64,000 nucleotides of DNA from Corynebacterium sp. TAE3-ERU12. GTDB lineage: Bacteria > Actinomycetota > Actinomycetes > Mycobacteriales > Mycobacteriaceae. Every line of letters begins with the position of its first letter. Position 1 is the stretch's first letter. The translations under genes and the position numbers were made by a program. The notes below the pieces were generated by a model, which was given only the letters and a program-made list of their open reading frames with translations, searched no databases and was not told the origin of the DNA. The stretch is from NCBI RefSeq assembly GCF_019209905.1, contig NZ_JAHUTM010000001.1:682001-746000 (forward strand), in the 5' to 3' direction. Below, one piece after another: positions 41,946-50,834 of the stretch.

Positions 41946-41981
41946 AGCGGCGCCACCGGGATTAACCTCGGTGGCGCCGCT
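41946..41981. terminator. Bidirectional terminator between convergent genes
   Basis: AGCGGCGCCACC at 41946-41957 pairs exactly with 41970-41981. It lies between the stops of the rightward Rv2466c homologue and the leftward MmpS-like gene and can serve both. T runs are weak. Confidence 0.65.
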
Positions 41982-41993
41982 GTGGCTTATGAA

Positions 41994-42566
41994 TTACTCG
42001 TTGTCTTCGAGCTCTTCAGCAGCGACGGCACAAGAGACGGACTCGCCGGCACCGGAGACGGTGTCCTCGGCCAGGGTCTCGCCATCAACCTGAATCATGC
42101 AGGTGAGTTCGCCGTTATCGTCATCACCATTGGTGGCGGTGAGGGAGGCGGCGAAGAAATCCTCAACGGGGATTTCCTTGGACCAGCCAGCGGCGAGGCC
42201 TTCTTCGGTTTCGGTCTGGCCTTCGGCTACGACGTACTTGACCATGGCCGACTGGGCGTCGCCATCAATCATGTAGACGACGGCTTTGGGGTCGGTGGCT
42301 TCTCGGGACGCTTCGGTGTATTCGTCGCTGACCTCGTCGGTAGCTTCGTCAACCTCGTTAGAGATTTCGTTGCTGGCTTCGTCTACTTCGTTTTCCACCT
42401 CGTCACCACAGGCGGCGAAGAAGATCAGGATTGCCAGAGCAATCAGTAGGGCGGCTAGGAGCGGAATGAGGCAGCCGGCTTTTTTGTACCAGGGCTGCTT
42501 TTCGGTATCGACGATGCGCTCGGAACCGGTGGGGTTGTTCTGCTCGTGAGAATTCGGATGAGTCAT
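41994..42566 (-). CDS. MmpS-like membrane protein
   Basis: 190 residues from the ATG at 42566, with GAAAGGA at the right distance. A polar N-terminus (about 30 residues) precedes one membrane segment (GCLIPLLAALLIALAILIFFAACG), a Glu/Asp/Ser-rich linker, and a C-terminal beta domain (AVVYMIDGDAQSAMVKYVV.., LTCMIQVDGETLAEDTVSGAGESVSCAV) of the MmpS fold. MmpS proteins assist RND-type lipid or siderophore exporters. No mmpL partner is adjacent, so the partner is unknown. Confidence 0.75.
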   Translation of the reverse strand: MTHPNSHEQNNPTGSERIVDTEKQPWYKKAGCLIPLLAALLIALAILIFFAACGDEVENEVDEASNEISNEVDEATDEVSDEYTEASREATDPKAVVYMIDGDAQSAMVKYVVAEGQTETEEGLAAGWSKEIPVEDFFAASLTATNGDDDNGELTCMIQVDGETLAEDTVSGAGESVSCAVAAEELEDNE

Positions 42567-42681
42567 GTGGTGTCCTTTCGACAACCCACGCTCGGCTTCA
42601 CTAGGTAAAGCAGCGGGTGGGCTTCAGTCCCAAGTGTCTTCCGAACTTGCAGAACTAAATATTTTTATTGGTGTTCGTGGG

Positions 42682-42746
42682 AACGCTACCAAAGGAAAAC
42701 AATATTAACCCCACTCAAACGGGCTTAGGTGAATAACGTTACCAAA
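42682..42746. repeat. Direct repeat in the promoter region of the MmpS-like gene
   Basis: AACGCTACCAAA at 42682-42693 and AACGTTACCAAA at 42735-42746 differ by one base and are 53 bp apart (about five helical turns). They lie 115-180 bp upstream of the leftward MmpS-like gene in an AT-rich stretch. Regulator binding is possible. The rest of 42567-42819 shows no gene. Confidence 0.4.
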
Positions 42747-42819
42747 CCGTTCGTTTTGCCTGGCCGCCTACAGCTGGCCCGCTTGCCGACGTTGGCGCAG
42801 GCCGGCAGGGGTTTCGGCC

Positions 42820-44382
42820 CTATTCAGGATCAGTCGGCGAGTCGATGCCCGTCTCAGGCCCCGGCGGCTCATTGCCCGGCTCCTCGGGCAGGACGGCACT
42901 GCCTGCAATCCCGATTGTGAGTGCCACGAGCCACACCACACCCCAACGCCGACGCACGCGCTCTGGCTCTACTGGAAAATCCAGGCCTAAGAATTCACGG
43001 TCAGTCTCGGTGAGGTACTTCTGCGCCTCTGCCTGGTCACGGGCTTCCTCCCACGCCTTGGCGTCTTTGCGCTCGTAGTAGAACCAAGCACCAGGAGGAA
43101 TAAGGAACAATCCGGAAAGCCCGATAGAACCAATAATTACGTTCGGGTCTCCTCCGTTGTCCAAGATGCCGGTTAACAGCATGACGACACCGAGGAAGAT
43201 GGAGAAATAGGCCAAAAATCGACGCAACCTGGGATTATGGCGTGGCCGGATAAGGGGCGTCGTATCCTGCGGCCCCGTTGGCGCGCTTATGTCCCTATCC
43301 GGCATTACCGCCGGGGTGGGAGCGTGTACCGGCGGCGCAAACGGGTCCACCGTGTCTGTGCGTGGTTTCGGTGGGGCTGTCGGCGGCATTGGCGCTGCCG
43401 GCGGTTCGGGCTGGTAGCTGCGGTAAGCATCTGCCTGCGCAGCCCCGGCCTGTTGCTTGCGTTCAGCGTTTTTCTCCGCTGCCTGCTTAGCTGCGTGCTG
43501 CAGCTTCGCCCCAAGGCTCGTCAGCACTGGTTTACTGCCGCTGCCCCAGGCATCCGGCACGTCATAATTAGCCGGATCATCCTCAAAAGCCACCAGCGTC
43601 GGCGCTGGCGATATCTCTGGTTCTAAATCATCATCGGTGAGCTCTTCGGAGCGGGCGCACTGCAATGTCACTTCTGCAGCCAGCGCTGAGCCCTGAATAA
43701 CAGCCCTGCTCACCGGCACCAAGTCCATCTGCTCGAAATGCTGCACCGCGGCAAGGAGTTTGTCGCTCGTGCCCTTCGACAACTCACCAATACGCTGCTC
43801 GTCCAAGCGCACCTCGACGACAGTTTTCGTCGTGCGAATACCAGTCTGAATACTGTGCAGGCTGACCAGCAATTGGCCAGTCCCGCCCGGCGGCACATAG
43901 TCCGCCAACACGTCGAAATGCTCAGCTTCTTTCGTCACCTGGATCACGCGGCCGTCGGGAAGCAACGTAAAAGGCTCGGCTGGCGGATCGTTGAGGGGAA
44001 CACACTGGCCAGGCTCACGAATCTTCAACTTGGCGTAGAAGCGTGTCTCATCACCGAGATCGTCCTTAAATAGCTGAATCCACGCCATCGCCGAGACTCC
44101 GGAGGCAGCCACCCGGGCGATCTCGGGCCAGTACTCGTCGGCACGCGCTGATTCCAGGTAGCCGATATGAGTGCCCTCCCACCGCACAGAAATCGCATGT
44201 CCGCGCCGGTCCATCGGATTATCCGGCTCTGGCACAAGCGAAACCGGGGCTATCCTGGCGCGGTACCTATCTTCCTCGCCGGTTGTGAAGAGGCGATGCA
44301 GCGCCCGGTTATTGGACTTAAGCCCCACGACAGGCTCAGTAAACGTCTTGCCGCGGCCGGTGATATCAACAACCGGTGCCAA
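42820..44382 (-). CDS. HIRAN-like domain membrane protein
   Basis: 520 residues from a TTG at 44382 with GGAGG seven bases upstream. Residues 15-130 resemble a HIRAN domain (VVGLKSNNRALHRLF, PDNPMDRRGHAISVRWEGTHIGYLES). A second, related block lies at about 140-250 (VEVRLDEQRIGELSKGTSDKLLAAVQHF). A Pro/Ala-rich linker follows, then two membrane segments near 395-450 and one near 490 before an acidic Pro/Gly tail. HIRAN domains bind DNA 3' ends; why one would be tethered to the membrane is unclear. Function unknown. Confidence 0.65.
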   Translation of the reverse strand: MAPVVDITGRGKTFTEPVVGLKSNNRALHRLFTTGEEDRYRARIAPVSLVPEPDNPMDRRGHAISVRWEGTHIGYLESARADEYWPEIARVAASGVSAMAWIQLFKDDLGDETRFYAKLKIREPGQCVPLNDPPAEPFTLLPDGRVIQVTKEAEHFDVLADYVPPGGTGQLLVSLHSIQTGIRTTKTVVEVRLDEQRIGELSKGTSDKLLAAVQHFEQMDLVPVSRAVIQGSALAAEVTLQCARSEELTDDDLEPEISPAPTLVAFEDDPANYDVPDAWGSGSKPVLTSLGAKLQHAAKQAAEKNAERKQQAGAAQADAYRSYQPEPPAAPMPPTAPPKPRTDTVDPFAPPVHAPTPAVMPDRDISAPTGPQDTTPLIRPRHNPRLRRFLAYFSIFLGVVMLLTGILDNGGDPNVIIGSIGLSGLFLIPPGAWFYYERKDAKAWEEARDQAEAQKYLTETDREFLGLDFPVEPERVRRRWGVVWLVALTIGIAGSAVLPEEPGNEPPGPETGIDSPTDPE

Positions 44383-44487
44383 AGGGGGCCTCCATCGCTA
44401 GTGGTGTCGAACTGATATCACTCAGTCTAGAGACGGCTCGGACATTGATTACCGCGTGGATGTACTGAGGTCGAACACAACTGTGAC

Positions 44488-44493
44488 TAAAGT
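44488..44493 (+). promoter_or_regulatory. -10-like element of rpiB, leaderless arrangement
   Basis: TAAAGT lies exactly seven bases before the rpiB ATG, and no convincing ribosome site intervenes. The transcript probably starts at the start codon. No strong -35 is seen. Confidence 0.45.
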
Positions 44494-44500
44494 TCGAAGC

Positions 44501-44971
44501 ATGCGTATTTACCTGGGTGCAGACCATGCCGGTTTTGAGATGAAGAACATCATTAAGGCCCACCTCGAAGAGGTAGGCCACGAGGTCGTCGACTGCGGTG
44601 CCCTCGAGTACGACGCCGCCGACGATTACCCGGCCTACTGCATTGAGGCCGCCTCCCGCACCGTGAACGACCCAGGTTCGCTGGGCATCGTGCTGGGTGG
44701 CTCAGGCAATGGCGAGCAGATTGCCGCCAATAAGGTCAAGGGCGCGCGCTGTGCCCTGGCCTGGTCCGTAGAGACCGCCAAGCTCGCCCGCGAGCACAAT
44801 AATGCCCAGCTCATCGGCCTAGGTGGCCGTATGCACAGCGAGGATGAAGCGTTGGCCATTGTGGATGCCTTCGTCTCTCAGGAGTGGAGCAATGAGGAGC
44901 GCCACCAGCGCCGCATCGATATCCTCGCTGATTACGAAAAGACCGGTATCGCTCCCGCGCTGCCGGAATAA
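44501..44971 (+). CDS. rpiB: Ribose-5-phosphate isomerase B
   Basis: 156 residues. RpiB/LacAB signature throughout: MRIYLGADHAGFEMKNIIKAHL, HEVVDCGA, SLGIVLGGSGNGEQIAANKV with the catalytic-type region, RCALAWSVETAKLAREHNNA and LGGRM. It interconverts ribose- and ribulose-5-phosphate in the pentose phosphate pathway. Standard length for actinobacterial RpiB. Confidence 0.96.
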   Translation: MRIYLGADHAGFEMKNIIKAHLEEVGHEVVDCGALEYDAADDYPAYCIEAASRTVNDPGSLGIVLGGSGNGEQIAANKVKGARCALAWSVETAKLAREHNNAQLIGLGGRMHSEDEALAIVDAFVSQEWSNEERHQRRIDILADYEKTGIAPALPE

Positions 44972-45001
44972 CACGCGCAGCAGCGACCCTTTTACTCACC
45001 T

Positions 45002-45037
45002 AGCGCCCCGCTCGGACGTAGCTCCGGGCGGGGCGCT
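45002..45037 (+). terminator. Terminator of rpiB
   Basis: AGCGCCCCGC at 45002-45011 pairs perfectly with 45028-45037. The T tract is poor (GCGTTAT). Confidence 0.65.
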
Positions 45038-45070
45038 GCGTTATGTGGCGGCTCCACAGATAGGTAAATA

Positions 45071-45098
45071 TTGCACCCAAAAGGGTTCGCAGTATTTA
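45071..45098 (+). promoter_or_regulatory. Probable promoter of the beta-glucosidase gene
   Basis: TTGCAC at 45071-45076 and TATTTA at 45093-45098 are 16 bp apart in an AT-rich stretch unlike its surroundings. The second lies 11 bp before the ATG at 45110, so the leader would be very short. Confidence 0.5.
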
Positions 45099-45109
45099 TT
45101 ATTTGCCAC

Positions 45110-46528
45110 ATGAAGTTTCATGGCTGGAAGCATTCATCGGGCGCAGCTTCGACACAACGCGGCGACCATCCACAGCACCCGCCCAATGCCGTACCCATCA
45201 CCGCGCCCAACACGCTGGCAGAAGAGATTGACCTCCGCGGCATCGTGCTGGGAACAGCCTCTGCGGCCCTTCAGATTGAAGGAGGTGACCGCAATAACGA
45301 CTGGGAGGAATGGTCGCGCACTCCCGGCAATATTGCCGACGGCTCCTCGCCAGTGCGCGCCACCGACCACTGGAATCGCTGGCGCGAAGACAACCAGCTC
45401 ATGCAAGCAATGGGGTTGCGTGCAGCACGCCTTGGTGTGGAATGGGCCCGGATTGAACCCAGCCCCGGGGTCTTCGACCACGCCGCGATCGACCATTACC
45501 GCGAAGAAATTGGCGACCTTGTCGACCGCAATATCGCGCCGCTGGTGACCCTGCACCACTTCGTTAATCCCGTCTGGTTCGCCACACGCGGCGGCTTCAC
45601 CAACTCTGAATCCCGTGGGGCTTTTCTGCGCTACGTCCGCACCGTCGTCGATGCTCTTGGTGACCTGGTCACCGATTGGGTCACCATTAACGAGCCCAAT
45701 GTGTACGCCACCCAGGCACACTTATTCGGCGAAGGCCCGCCGGCGAACCGCTCCTGGCGGGACACGATGCGGGTGCTGCGGCACACAGCCATCTCCCATA
45801 TCGGCGCTTATGACCTCATCCACGAGCTCCAAGGGGAGCGTGCCAACGTCGGCTTCGCCCATCATGCCCGCGCCTTCGCGCCCCGCAACCGCAATAACCG
45901 GTTTCATCGCGCAACCAGCGCCATTGCCCGCAAGCTTTTTCAAGACATCATTGCCGAAGCCATGCTTACAGGCACCTTCCACCCAGCAATCGGCGGCAAC
46001 TGGCGCAGTGGAGTGCGACAGGGCCGCTACTACGACTACCTGGGCCTGAACTACTACTCACGCACCGCCATCGACAAGCTTGACGACGGCACCTTCCCCG
46101 GCGTTGCGGTCAACGACCTCGGTTGGGAGATCTACCCGCAGGGCCTAGTCGACTGCGCCCGTGACCTCATCGAACGCTATGACGCCCCGGTGTGGATTAC
46201 CGAAAATGGCACCTGCGATAACGGCAATCCCACCACCGGGCAGCTTGAGCGGTTCCGCAGTCGTTTCATCGTGGACCACCTCACCGCAATCGCGAACTCG
46301 GGGCTTGATATCCCGCGCTACTACCACTGGTGTTTCGTGGACAATTGGGAGTGGAACCTTGGTGAAAAGCCCCGCTTCGGTCTTGTCCACCTTGACTACG
46401 ACACCCAGCAGCGCAGCCCAAAACCCTCGGCCGAATTGCTCGGCGAGCTCAGTCGCACCGGCACCATCACCCGGGATCTTTATGCCCGCTACATTGCCGG
46501 TATTTCCTACCCGCAGGCGCCGGCATGA
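45110..46528 (+). CDS. Beta-glucosidase, glycoside hydrolase family 1
   Basis: 472 residues from the ATG at 45110. This start is used because the promoter lies just upstream; a TTG at 45071 would fall in the promoter. The GH1 pattern is complete: VLGTASAALQIEGGDRNNDWEEW, TINEPN with the acid/base Glu, WITENGTCD with the nucleophile Glu, and a C-terminal WSLxDNWEW-like YHWCFVDNWEWNLG. It hydrolyses beta-glucosides in the cytosol. It overlaps the MFS gene by 4 nt, suggesting one operon for uptake and cleavage. Confidence 0.93.
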   Translation: MKFHGWKHSSGAASTQRGDHPQHPPNAVPITAPNTLAEEIDLRGIVLGTASAALQIEGGDRNNDWEEWSRTPGNIADGSSPVRATDHWNRWREDNQLMQAMGLRAARLGVEWARIEPSPGVFDHAAIDHYREEIGDLVDRNIAPLVTLHHFVNPVWFATRGGFTNSESRGAFLRYVRTVVDALGDLVTDWVTINEPNVYATQAHLFGEGPPANRSWRDTMRVLRHTAISHIGAYDLIHELQGERANVGFAHHARAFAPRNRNNRFHRATSAIARKLFQDIIAEAMLTGTFHPAIGGNWRSGVRQGRYYDYLGLNYYSRTAIDKLDDGTFPGVAVNDLGWEIYPQGLVDCARDLIERYDAPVWITENGTCDNGNPTTGQLERFRSRFIVDHLTAIANSGLDIPRYYHWCFVDNWEWNLGEKPRFGLVHLDYDTQQRSPKPSAELLGELSRTGTITRDLYARYIAGISYPQAPA

Positions 46529-47790
46529 GTTCTGGCGATACCCACCCCACGGACCTGGTCGACCAGCCCGCCGACCACCGGCCGGCTGTGTCCCGCGGCT
46601 GGATCACCCGCTATGGGCTGCTCTACCTGGGGCAGAACACTTCCTGGGCGGCGCCTGCGCAACTATTGCTCGCCCAACAGATTCTGGTCTGGTACCCGGG
46701 GGAGAAGGAGCAGAAACTCGCGTTACTCATGGCTATTGGCGGTGTGGCAAGTCTTATTGGACACCCCCTGGCGGGGTGGCTTTCCGACGTCACTCCGGTG
46801 CGCTTCGGGCGACGGTCAACGTGGATTGCTTGCGGCGGTCTTGTTGCCAGCGCCTGCCTGATAGTGATGGCACACGCGCCGGGCTTTGCCACCTTGGTTG
46901 CTGCTTGGACGGTCTTCCAGCTCTTCATTGCCGCGTCAATTAATGCCGCGCAAGCCGTCGCACCCGATGTGGTTCCCACCCGCCAGTACGGCACAGTCTC
47001 CGGCGTGCTGGGCCTGACATACACAATGGGTTTGGTGCTCGGTACTGCGGTGGCGACACTGCTGGATATTCAAGCGGCCTACACGGTCACTGCGGTACTC
47101 GTGATGGTCGCCATCATCCAGTTCCTCATCGGCTTCCGGGATCCCGCCAGGGACGACACGGTTCGTGCCGACGTCAGCGTCGGCAAGCTAGAAACTCCGG
47201 ATCTCGCCAAGAGCCCGCCTGAACGCAGCTACCGAGATTTCAACTGGGTATTCATCACCCGGTTCCTGGTTACTGCCGGCAATTATGTGGCGCTGTTCTA
47301 CCTCTTTTACTTCCTGCGCGACCGAATTGGCCTGGCCGATCCGGACTCCGGGGTGCTGGTGCTGACCGGCATCTACGCGGTGTGCGTGGTGGTCACGGCG
47401 ATGGTGTCCGGACCGATGTCGGATAAATCAGGCAAACGCCGTATCTATGTCGGTGCGTCCTCAGCAGGCGTTGCTGCCGCGTGCGTGCTGATGGCGTGGG
47501 CCACCAGCTTTGCCATTGTTATTGGGGGCGCGTTGGTCCTCGGCCTGGCCTGGGGAGTATTCATGGCCGTCGACCAGGCTCTCATTAATGAGGTACTGCC
47601 AAGCGCCGACCGCCGCGGACGAGATATGGGAATCATGAACCTGGCTGTGGCGGGGCCGAACACGCTGGCGCCGGTGCTTGCCGCAGCGGCGCTGACGGGT
47701 TTCGGGGGATATCCCGGGCTCTATCTATTCGCCGCCGGACTGACCCTGATTGGTGCAGTACTTATCCGGCAGGTTCGTACGGTTACCTAA
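46525..47790 (+). CDS. MFS transporter, probable glycoside/sugar permease
   Basis: 421 residues, ATGA overlap with the beta-glucosidase gene. Twelve membrane helices of the major facilitator superfamily; the loop after helix 2 reads GWLSDVTPVRFGRRSTWI, and a second half-motif is SGPMSDKSGKRRIY. Coupling to a GH1 enzyme suggests import of beta-glucosides, unlike the PTS route used by many corynebacteria. Substrate inferred. Confidence 0.85.
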   Translation: MSSGDTHPTDLVDQPADHRPAVSRGWITRYGLLYLGQNTSWAAPAQLLLAQQILVWYPGEKEQKLALLMAIGGVASLIGHPLAGWLSDVTPVRFGRRSTWIACGGLVASACLIVMAHAPGFATLVAAWTVFQLFIAASINAAQAVAPDVVPTRQYGTVSGVLGLTYTMGLVLGTAVATLLDIQAAYTVTAVLVMVAIIQFLIGFRDPARDDTVRADVSVGKLETPDLAKSPPERSYRDFNWVFITRFLVTAGNYVALFYLFYFLRDRIGLADPDSGVLVLTGIYAVCVVVTAMVSGPMSDKSGKRRIYVGASSAGVAAACVLMAWATSFAIVIGGALVLGLAWGVFMAVDQALINEVLPSADRRGRDMGIMNLAVAGPNTLAPVLAAAALTGFGGYPGLYLFAAGLTLIGAVLIRQVRTVT

Positions 47791-47794
47791 GGGG

Positions 47795-48010
47795 CTAGTC
47801 GCGCTTGCGGGCGTGCCGATTTTCCTGCCACTCACGAACCTCCGTGGAGTTCCACAGGGTCAGCCCGTGCAGCTTAGTGACAGGTTTGGGGGCTTTTCCG
47901 CGTCCGGCGTAGCTGGTGAAGGTACCGCGAGCGGTGTTCGAAAACTCTGCGCATTGAGTCGCCGTCCACAGCTCGATGCCGGAGTCACGGTCGATGATGC
48001 GGGGATCCAT
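47795..48010 (-). CDS. Small helix-turn-helix DNA-binding protein
   Basis: 71 residues from the ATG at 48010. Pattern ELWTATQCAEFSNTARGTFTSYAGRGKAPKPVTKLHGLTLWNSTEVREW is that of an excisionase/MerR-type winged helix in which the wing carries the target name-like GLTLWNSTEV. The frame stays open upstream, but that part has no protein-like character. Convergent with the MFS gene. Function unknown. The 48011-48168 gap shows nothing I can support. Confidence 0.6.
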   Translation of the reverse strand: MDPRIIDRDSGIELWTATQCAEFSNTARGTFTSYAGRGKAPKPVTKLHGLTLWNSTEVREWQENRHARKRD

Positions 48011-48168
48011 AGGGATAAGCCTAAACCTTTCGTGAACAGTGTTTGCACTACCCCCACATTCCTCCCCAGGAAGGAAGTTATCCCTGTTCAGATACACACG
48101 TGGGCCATCACGTGGGATGTCATCGAAACACCAGCTGTGAAAGAGCCACCCTGAGTGTTCTCCCACCG

Positions 48169-48951
48169 CTAGGCAAGCTCCATGCGATTGAACCGGTATA
48201 CAGCCCCGCCGACGAGTACTGAGGTGAGCATGAGGCTCGAAATAACTGGCCATAATCCGATGTTGTTAGATACCTGGCCAGAGAGTTGATGACTCAGCGT
48301 GGCTACCCCAAGGGGAGTGTGCGCACTGAGTTTTCCCCAGGCGCCCGCGATGGCGACCAGCAAGTACAAGCCCAGGCCAGTCAGCAGTGGAGGAGCGATG
48401 CCCTTCTTTATGGTCACGGCCAGAAGCTGGGCTGCGTGAATCATGATGATTTCGAGTGCCCACACCAGAGTTGCAGATAAGACAGCCGAATAGGGAGCAT
48501 CTGGGAACAGTGGGGCAGTGCCCGCCCAGGTCAGTGTCGCCCCAACAAAGGCGAGTGCGATGACTGTTAACCAGGTTGTTAGTACCGAAGTGACAAAGTA
48601 ATGCGAACGGCGGACATTTCTGGTGAGGATAAAGGGGATATCTCCGTTACTTGTCAGCGAGGCGCAGGACAGTGCATTAAACGTAATGATGGCAATAGAA
48701 ATGACTTGGGAGAGACTTTTTACCCACCCTGCGTAGCTTTGCTGCCACGAAGGCTCGGGCAGCGTCGAGGAAATCAGTTGGACCATTTCTTCGCCACCAA
48801 GTTTTTCCATGATGGCAAGCATGTGTTCGGTTAAAATGCCCTGCGTTACTGCTAGTACTGCAACAAGACAAGCCATTAGCCAGGTTCCGGTGGAACGCAG
48901 CTGCCTTTTCGCGTGGTAGCCCCATACGGGAATCGCTTTACTGTTCATCAT
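48169..48951 (-). CDS. ABC transporter permease
   Basis: 260 residues, ATG overlapping the ATPase stop (ATGA). Six membrane segments (GTWLMACLVAVLAVTQGIL, SQVISIAIITFNALSCASL, TTWLTVIALAFVGATLTWAG, VLSATLVWALEIIMIHAAQLL, LLTGLGLYLLVAIAGAW, PVISSLMLTSVLVGGAVY). Forms a transporter with the preceding ATPase. This ABC-2-like layout is typical of small export systems; the substrate is unknown. Confidence 0.8.
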   Translation of the reverse strand: MMNSKAIPVWGYHAKRQLRSTGTWLMACLVAVLAVTQGILTEHMLAIMEKLGGEEMVQLISSTLPEPSWQQSYAGWVKSLSQVISIAIITFNALSCASLTSNGDIPFILTRNVRRSHYFVTSVLTTWLTVIALAFVGATLTWAGTAPLFPDAPYSAVLSATLVWALEIIMIHAAQLLAVTIKKGIAPPLLTGLGLYLLVAIAGAWGKLSAHTPLGVATLSHQLSGQVSNNIGLWPVISSLMLTSVLVGGAVYRFNRMELA

Positions 48952-49784
48952 GAGTCCATATCCGCATGTGTGGTGAGATTCTCGAACCACTGTTGAATCC
49001 CCGGGTATTGTTTTTCCAGAACAGCATCGGAATCAACACTGTGGACTGCGTCGGCTAGTTTCTCGCTTACTTCGTGACGCGCGCTCAGAGTGAAATATGC
49101 GCGGGCATGGTGCGTGCTTTCGAGCACGTCATCCAATGGCCCTTGGGCGAGTAGGTGGCCGCGGTGTAGGACTCCGATATGGGTTGAGACCTTCTGCACA
49201 TCGTCGAGAATGTGTGTGGAAAAAATTACTGTTGCTTGGCCGGCGATGTGTTTAATGATGGCGAGGACATCAGCACGCCCGATGGGATCAATCGCGCTGG
49301 TGGGCTCATCCAAAACCAATAACTGTGGGGCTGTGATGAGCGCAGCAGCTATTCCAAGACGCTGTTTCATCCCCCTTGAGAACGCGCCGACTGTCCCCGG
49401 TGGGTGCTTTAAACCCACGACATCGAGGAGGTCTGTTGCTCTGCTAGCGGCTATATCTGGCTCCACGCCATCCAAACGGGCTAAGGAGATCAGAGCATCT
49501 TTTGCTCCCAACCAGGGAGTGATCTGGGGAACATCAGGTAAGTACGACACACCTGGAACTGGTTTCGGGGGCAGGCTGCCACGGGGTACACCGAGCACTG
49601 TGGCACTGCCGCTGGTGGCGGTTGCTAACCCTAAGAGGATGCGGAGAGCTGTGGTCTTACCTGCTCCATTGGCTCCCACGAATCCGTAAACCGCCCCCTC
49701 CGGAACCTGTAAATTCACATTTGTGAGGACGTCGTGACTCCCGTATGACTTACATAAGTTGGTCGTTGTTACTGCCCAATCCAT
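48948..49784 (-). CDS. ABC transporter ATP-binding protein
   Basis: 278 residues. Walker A GANGAGKTT, Q-loop region LPDVPQITPWLG, signature FSRGMKQRLGIAAALI, Walker B LLVLDEPTSAID, and a switch His in IFSTHILDD. It belongs to the CcmA/drug-exporter-type ATPases and energises the permease encoded after it. Part of a five-gene leftward operon that begins with a PadR regulator. Confidence 0.92.
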   Translation of the reverse strand: MDWAVTTTNLCKSYGSHDVLTNVNLQVPEGAVYGFVGANGAGKTTALRILLGLATATSGSATVLGVPRGSLPPKPVPGVSYLPDVPQITPWLGAKDALISLARLDGVEPDIAASRATDLLDVVGLKHPPGTVGAFSRGMKQRLGIAAALITAPQLLVLDEPTSAIDPIGRADVLAIIKHIAGQATVIFSTHILDDVQKVSTHIGVLHRGHLLAQGPLDDVLESTHHARAYFTLSARHEVSEKLADAVHSVDSDAVLEKQYPGIQQWFENLTTHADMDS

Positions 49785-49790
49785 GAGAGC

Positions 49791-50132
49791 CTATTTTCCG
49801 TACAGGTTGTCAATAACAGTTGATGTTTCTTTGCTATCGGCAACACTTTTGGGGTGATGGGTCTGCTCATAATGGCGCTGTACGGCACGTTGACGTCGTT
49901 CTTTGCTATGTAGTACAAGAAAAACGACCGAGCCAATTATCCCGCCACAGAGGATAATAGGTACCCAGAGTGTCCGTGGAATATCGGAAATGCGGGTGCG
50001 CTTATCTCTGTATAAACGCACAAGTGCCCAGATCATCAGTGCTGCCTGAATCACTGCAATAAGTCCGACTGCCACTAATACTGGTGTGGTTAAGGTCTCT
50101 AGTTCTGGAATGGTTGTGTTAACGCCCACCAT
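49791..50132 (-). CDS. Small membrane protein with PLD-nuclease N-terminal-like domain
   Basis: 113 residues with GGAAGG inside the end of the upstream gene as ribosome site. Two membrane segments (VLVAVGLIAVIQAALMIWALV and LWVPIILCGGIIGSVVFLVL) around RLYRDKRTRISDIPRT match the PLDc_N family of two-helix membrane modules. Likely an accessory of the ABC system. Confidence 0.75.
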   Translation of the reverse strand: MVGVNTTIPELETLTTPVLVAVGLIAVIQAALMIWALVRLYRDKRTRISDIPRTLWVPIILCGGIIGSVVFLVLHSKERRQRAVQRHYEQTHHPKSVADSKETSTVIDNLYGK

Positions 50133-50138
50133 GGAATT

Positions 50139-50834
50139 TCATCCTTCCGATTGCTGGTGGTGTAGTTGAGCATTGATTCTGCTCAGCGCTGTTTTGACGT
50201 AGGCGATCTGTAGGGCGCCAGAGGTTATTGGCCATAATGCTGGCGCGATCAGGGCTAGCGGTTGTCGTTTCGTGGGCTGGTTGGCGCTACGGTATGTTGC
50301 CGCCAAACCAGCCAACAGCATCATGTGGATGCCGAGCTGATCCGCATATCGGCCAAGAGCAACCGCCTTTGGTGACTCGGGAGTGCTTCGCTGCGCAAGT
50401 CGTGGCAACGTCGCTGTTGCTGCGGAAATGAGCAGGGGAGTCAGTATTGCCTTTTTCCCGGTAGTGAATTTGCGTGGTTTCCCGGTGAGACTCCAACTTG
50501 TGGCAACGCGATCCTGCGGGGCCACCAGTGCAGCTGCACTTACGGTGAGCAGGCCGACAACGGTAGGTGCAACCCGCATTATTTTGCTTAATAATGGGGC
50601 AACGTTGTCCGCTAAATCGGGGAGCGAATCATCGGGGCGAATCCAACCGGCCTTGACTGCTACTGCAGCCACGTTGATATCCCATCCCAGCCCATATTTG
50701 CGCGGAACGAGAAGATTGGGGTTCTCGGGTTCAAATACGTCGAGAATCGCGTCGGTTTCTCCATTCCACAGTGGTGAAACAGGGATCCCGAACAGTCGGG
50801 TGCTTCCTTCTGCGTCGTGGCCGAACCATGTCAT
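50139..50834 (-). CDS. Membrane protein, DUF5808-like
   Basis: 231 residues from the ATG at 50834, which shares a base with the PadR stop (TAATG); AAAGGA precedes it. The N-terminal part (LFGIPVSPLWNGETDAILDVFEPENPNLLVPRKYGLGWDIN) is a soluble domain of the DUF5808 type, which typically accompanies PadR-regulated membrane operons. Four membrane segments follow. Function unknown. Confidence 0.72.
   Translation of the reverse strand: MTWFGHDAEGSTRLFGIPVSPLWNGETDAILDVFEPENPNLLVPRKYGLGWDINVAAVAVKAGWIRPDDSLPDLADNVAPLLSKIMRVAPTVVGLLTVSAAALVAPQDRVATSWSLTGKPRKFTTGKKAILTPLLISAATATLPRLAQRSTPESPKAVALGRYADQLGIHMMLLAGLAATYRSANQPTKRQPLALIAPALWPITSGALQIAYVKTALSRINAQLHHQQSEG

Noticed and set aside
48011..48253. 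Upstream extension of the small helix-turn-helix protein
   Set aside because: The extra 81 residues have no domain character and no ribosome site; the ATG at 48010 gives a complete winged-helix protein.
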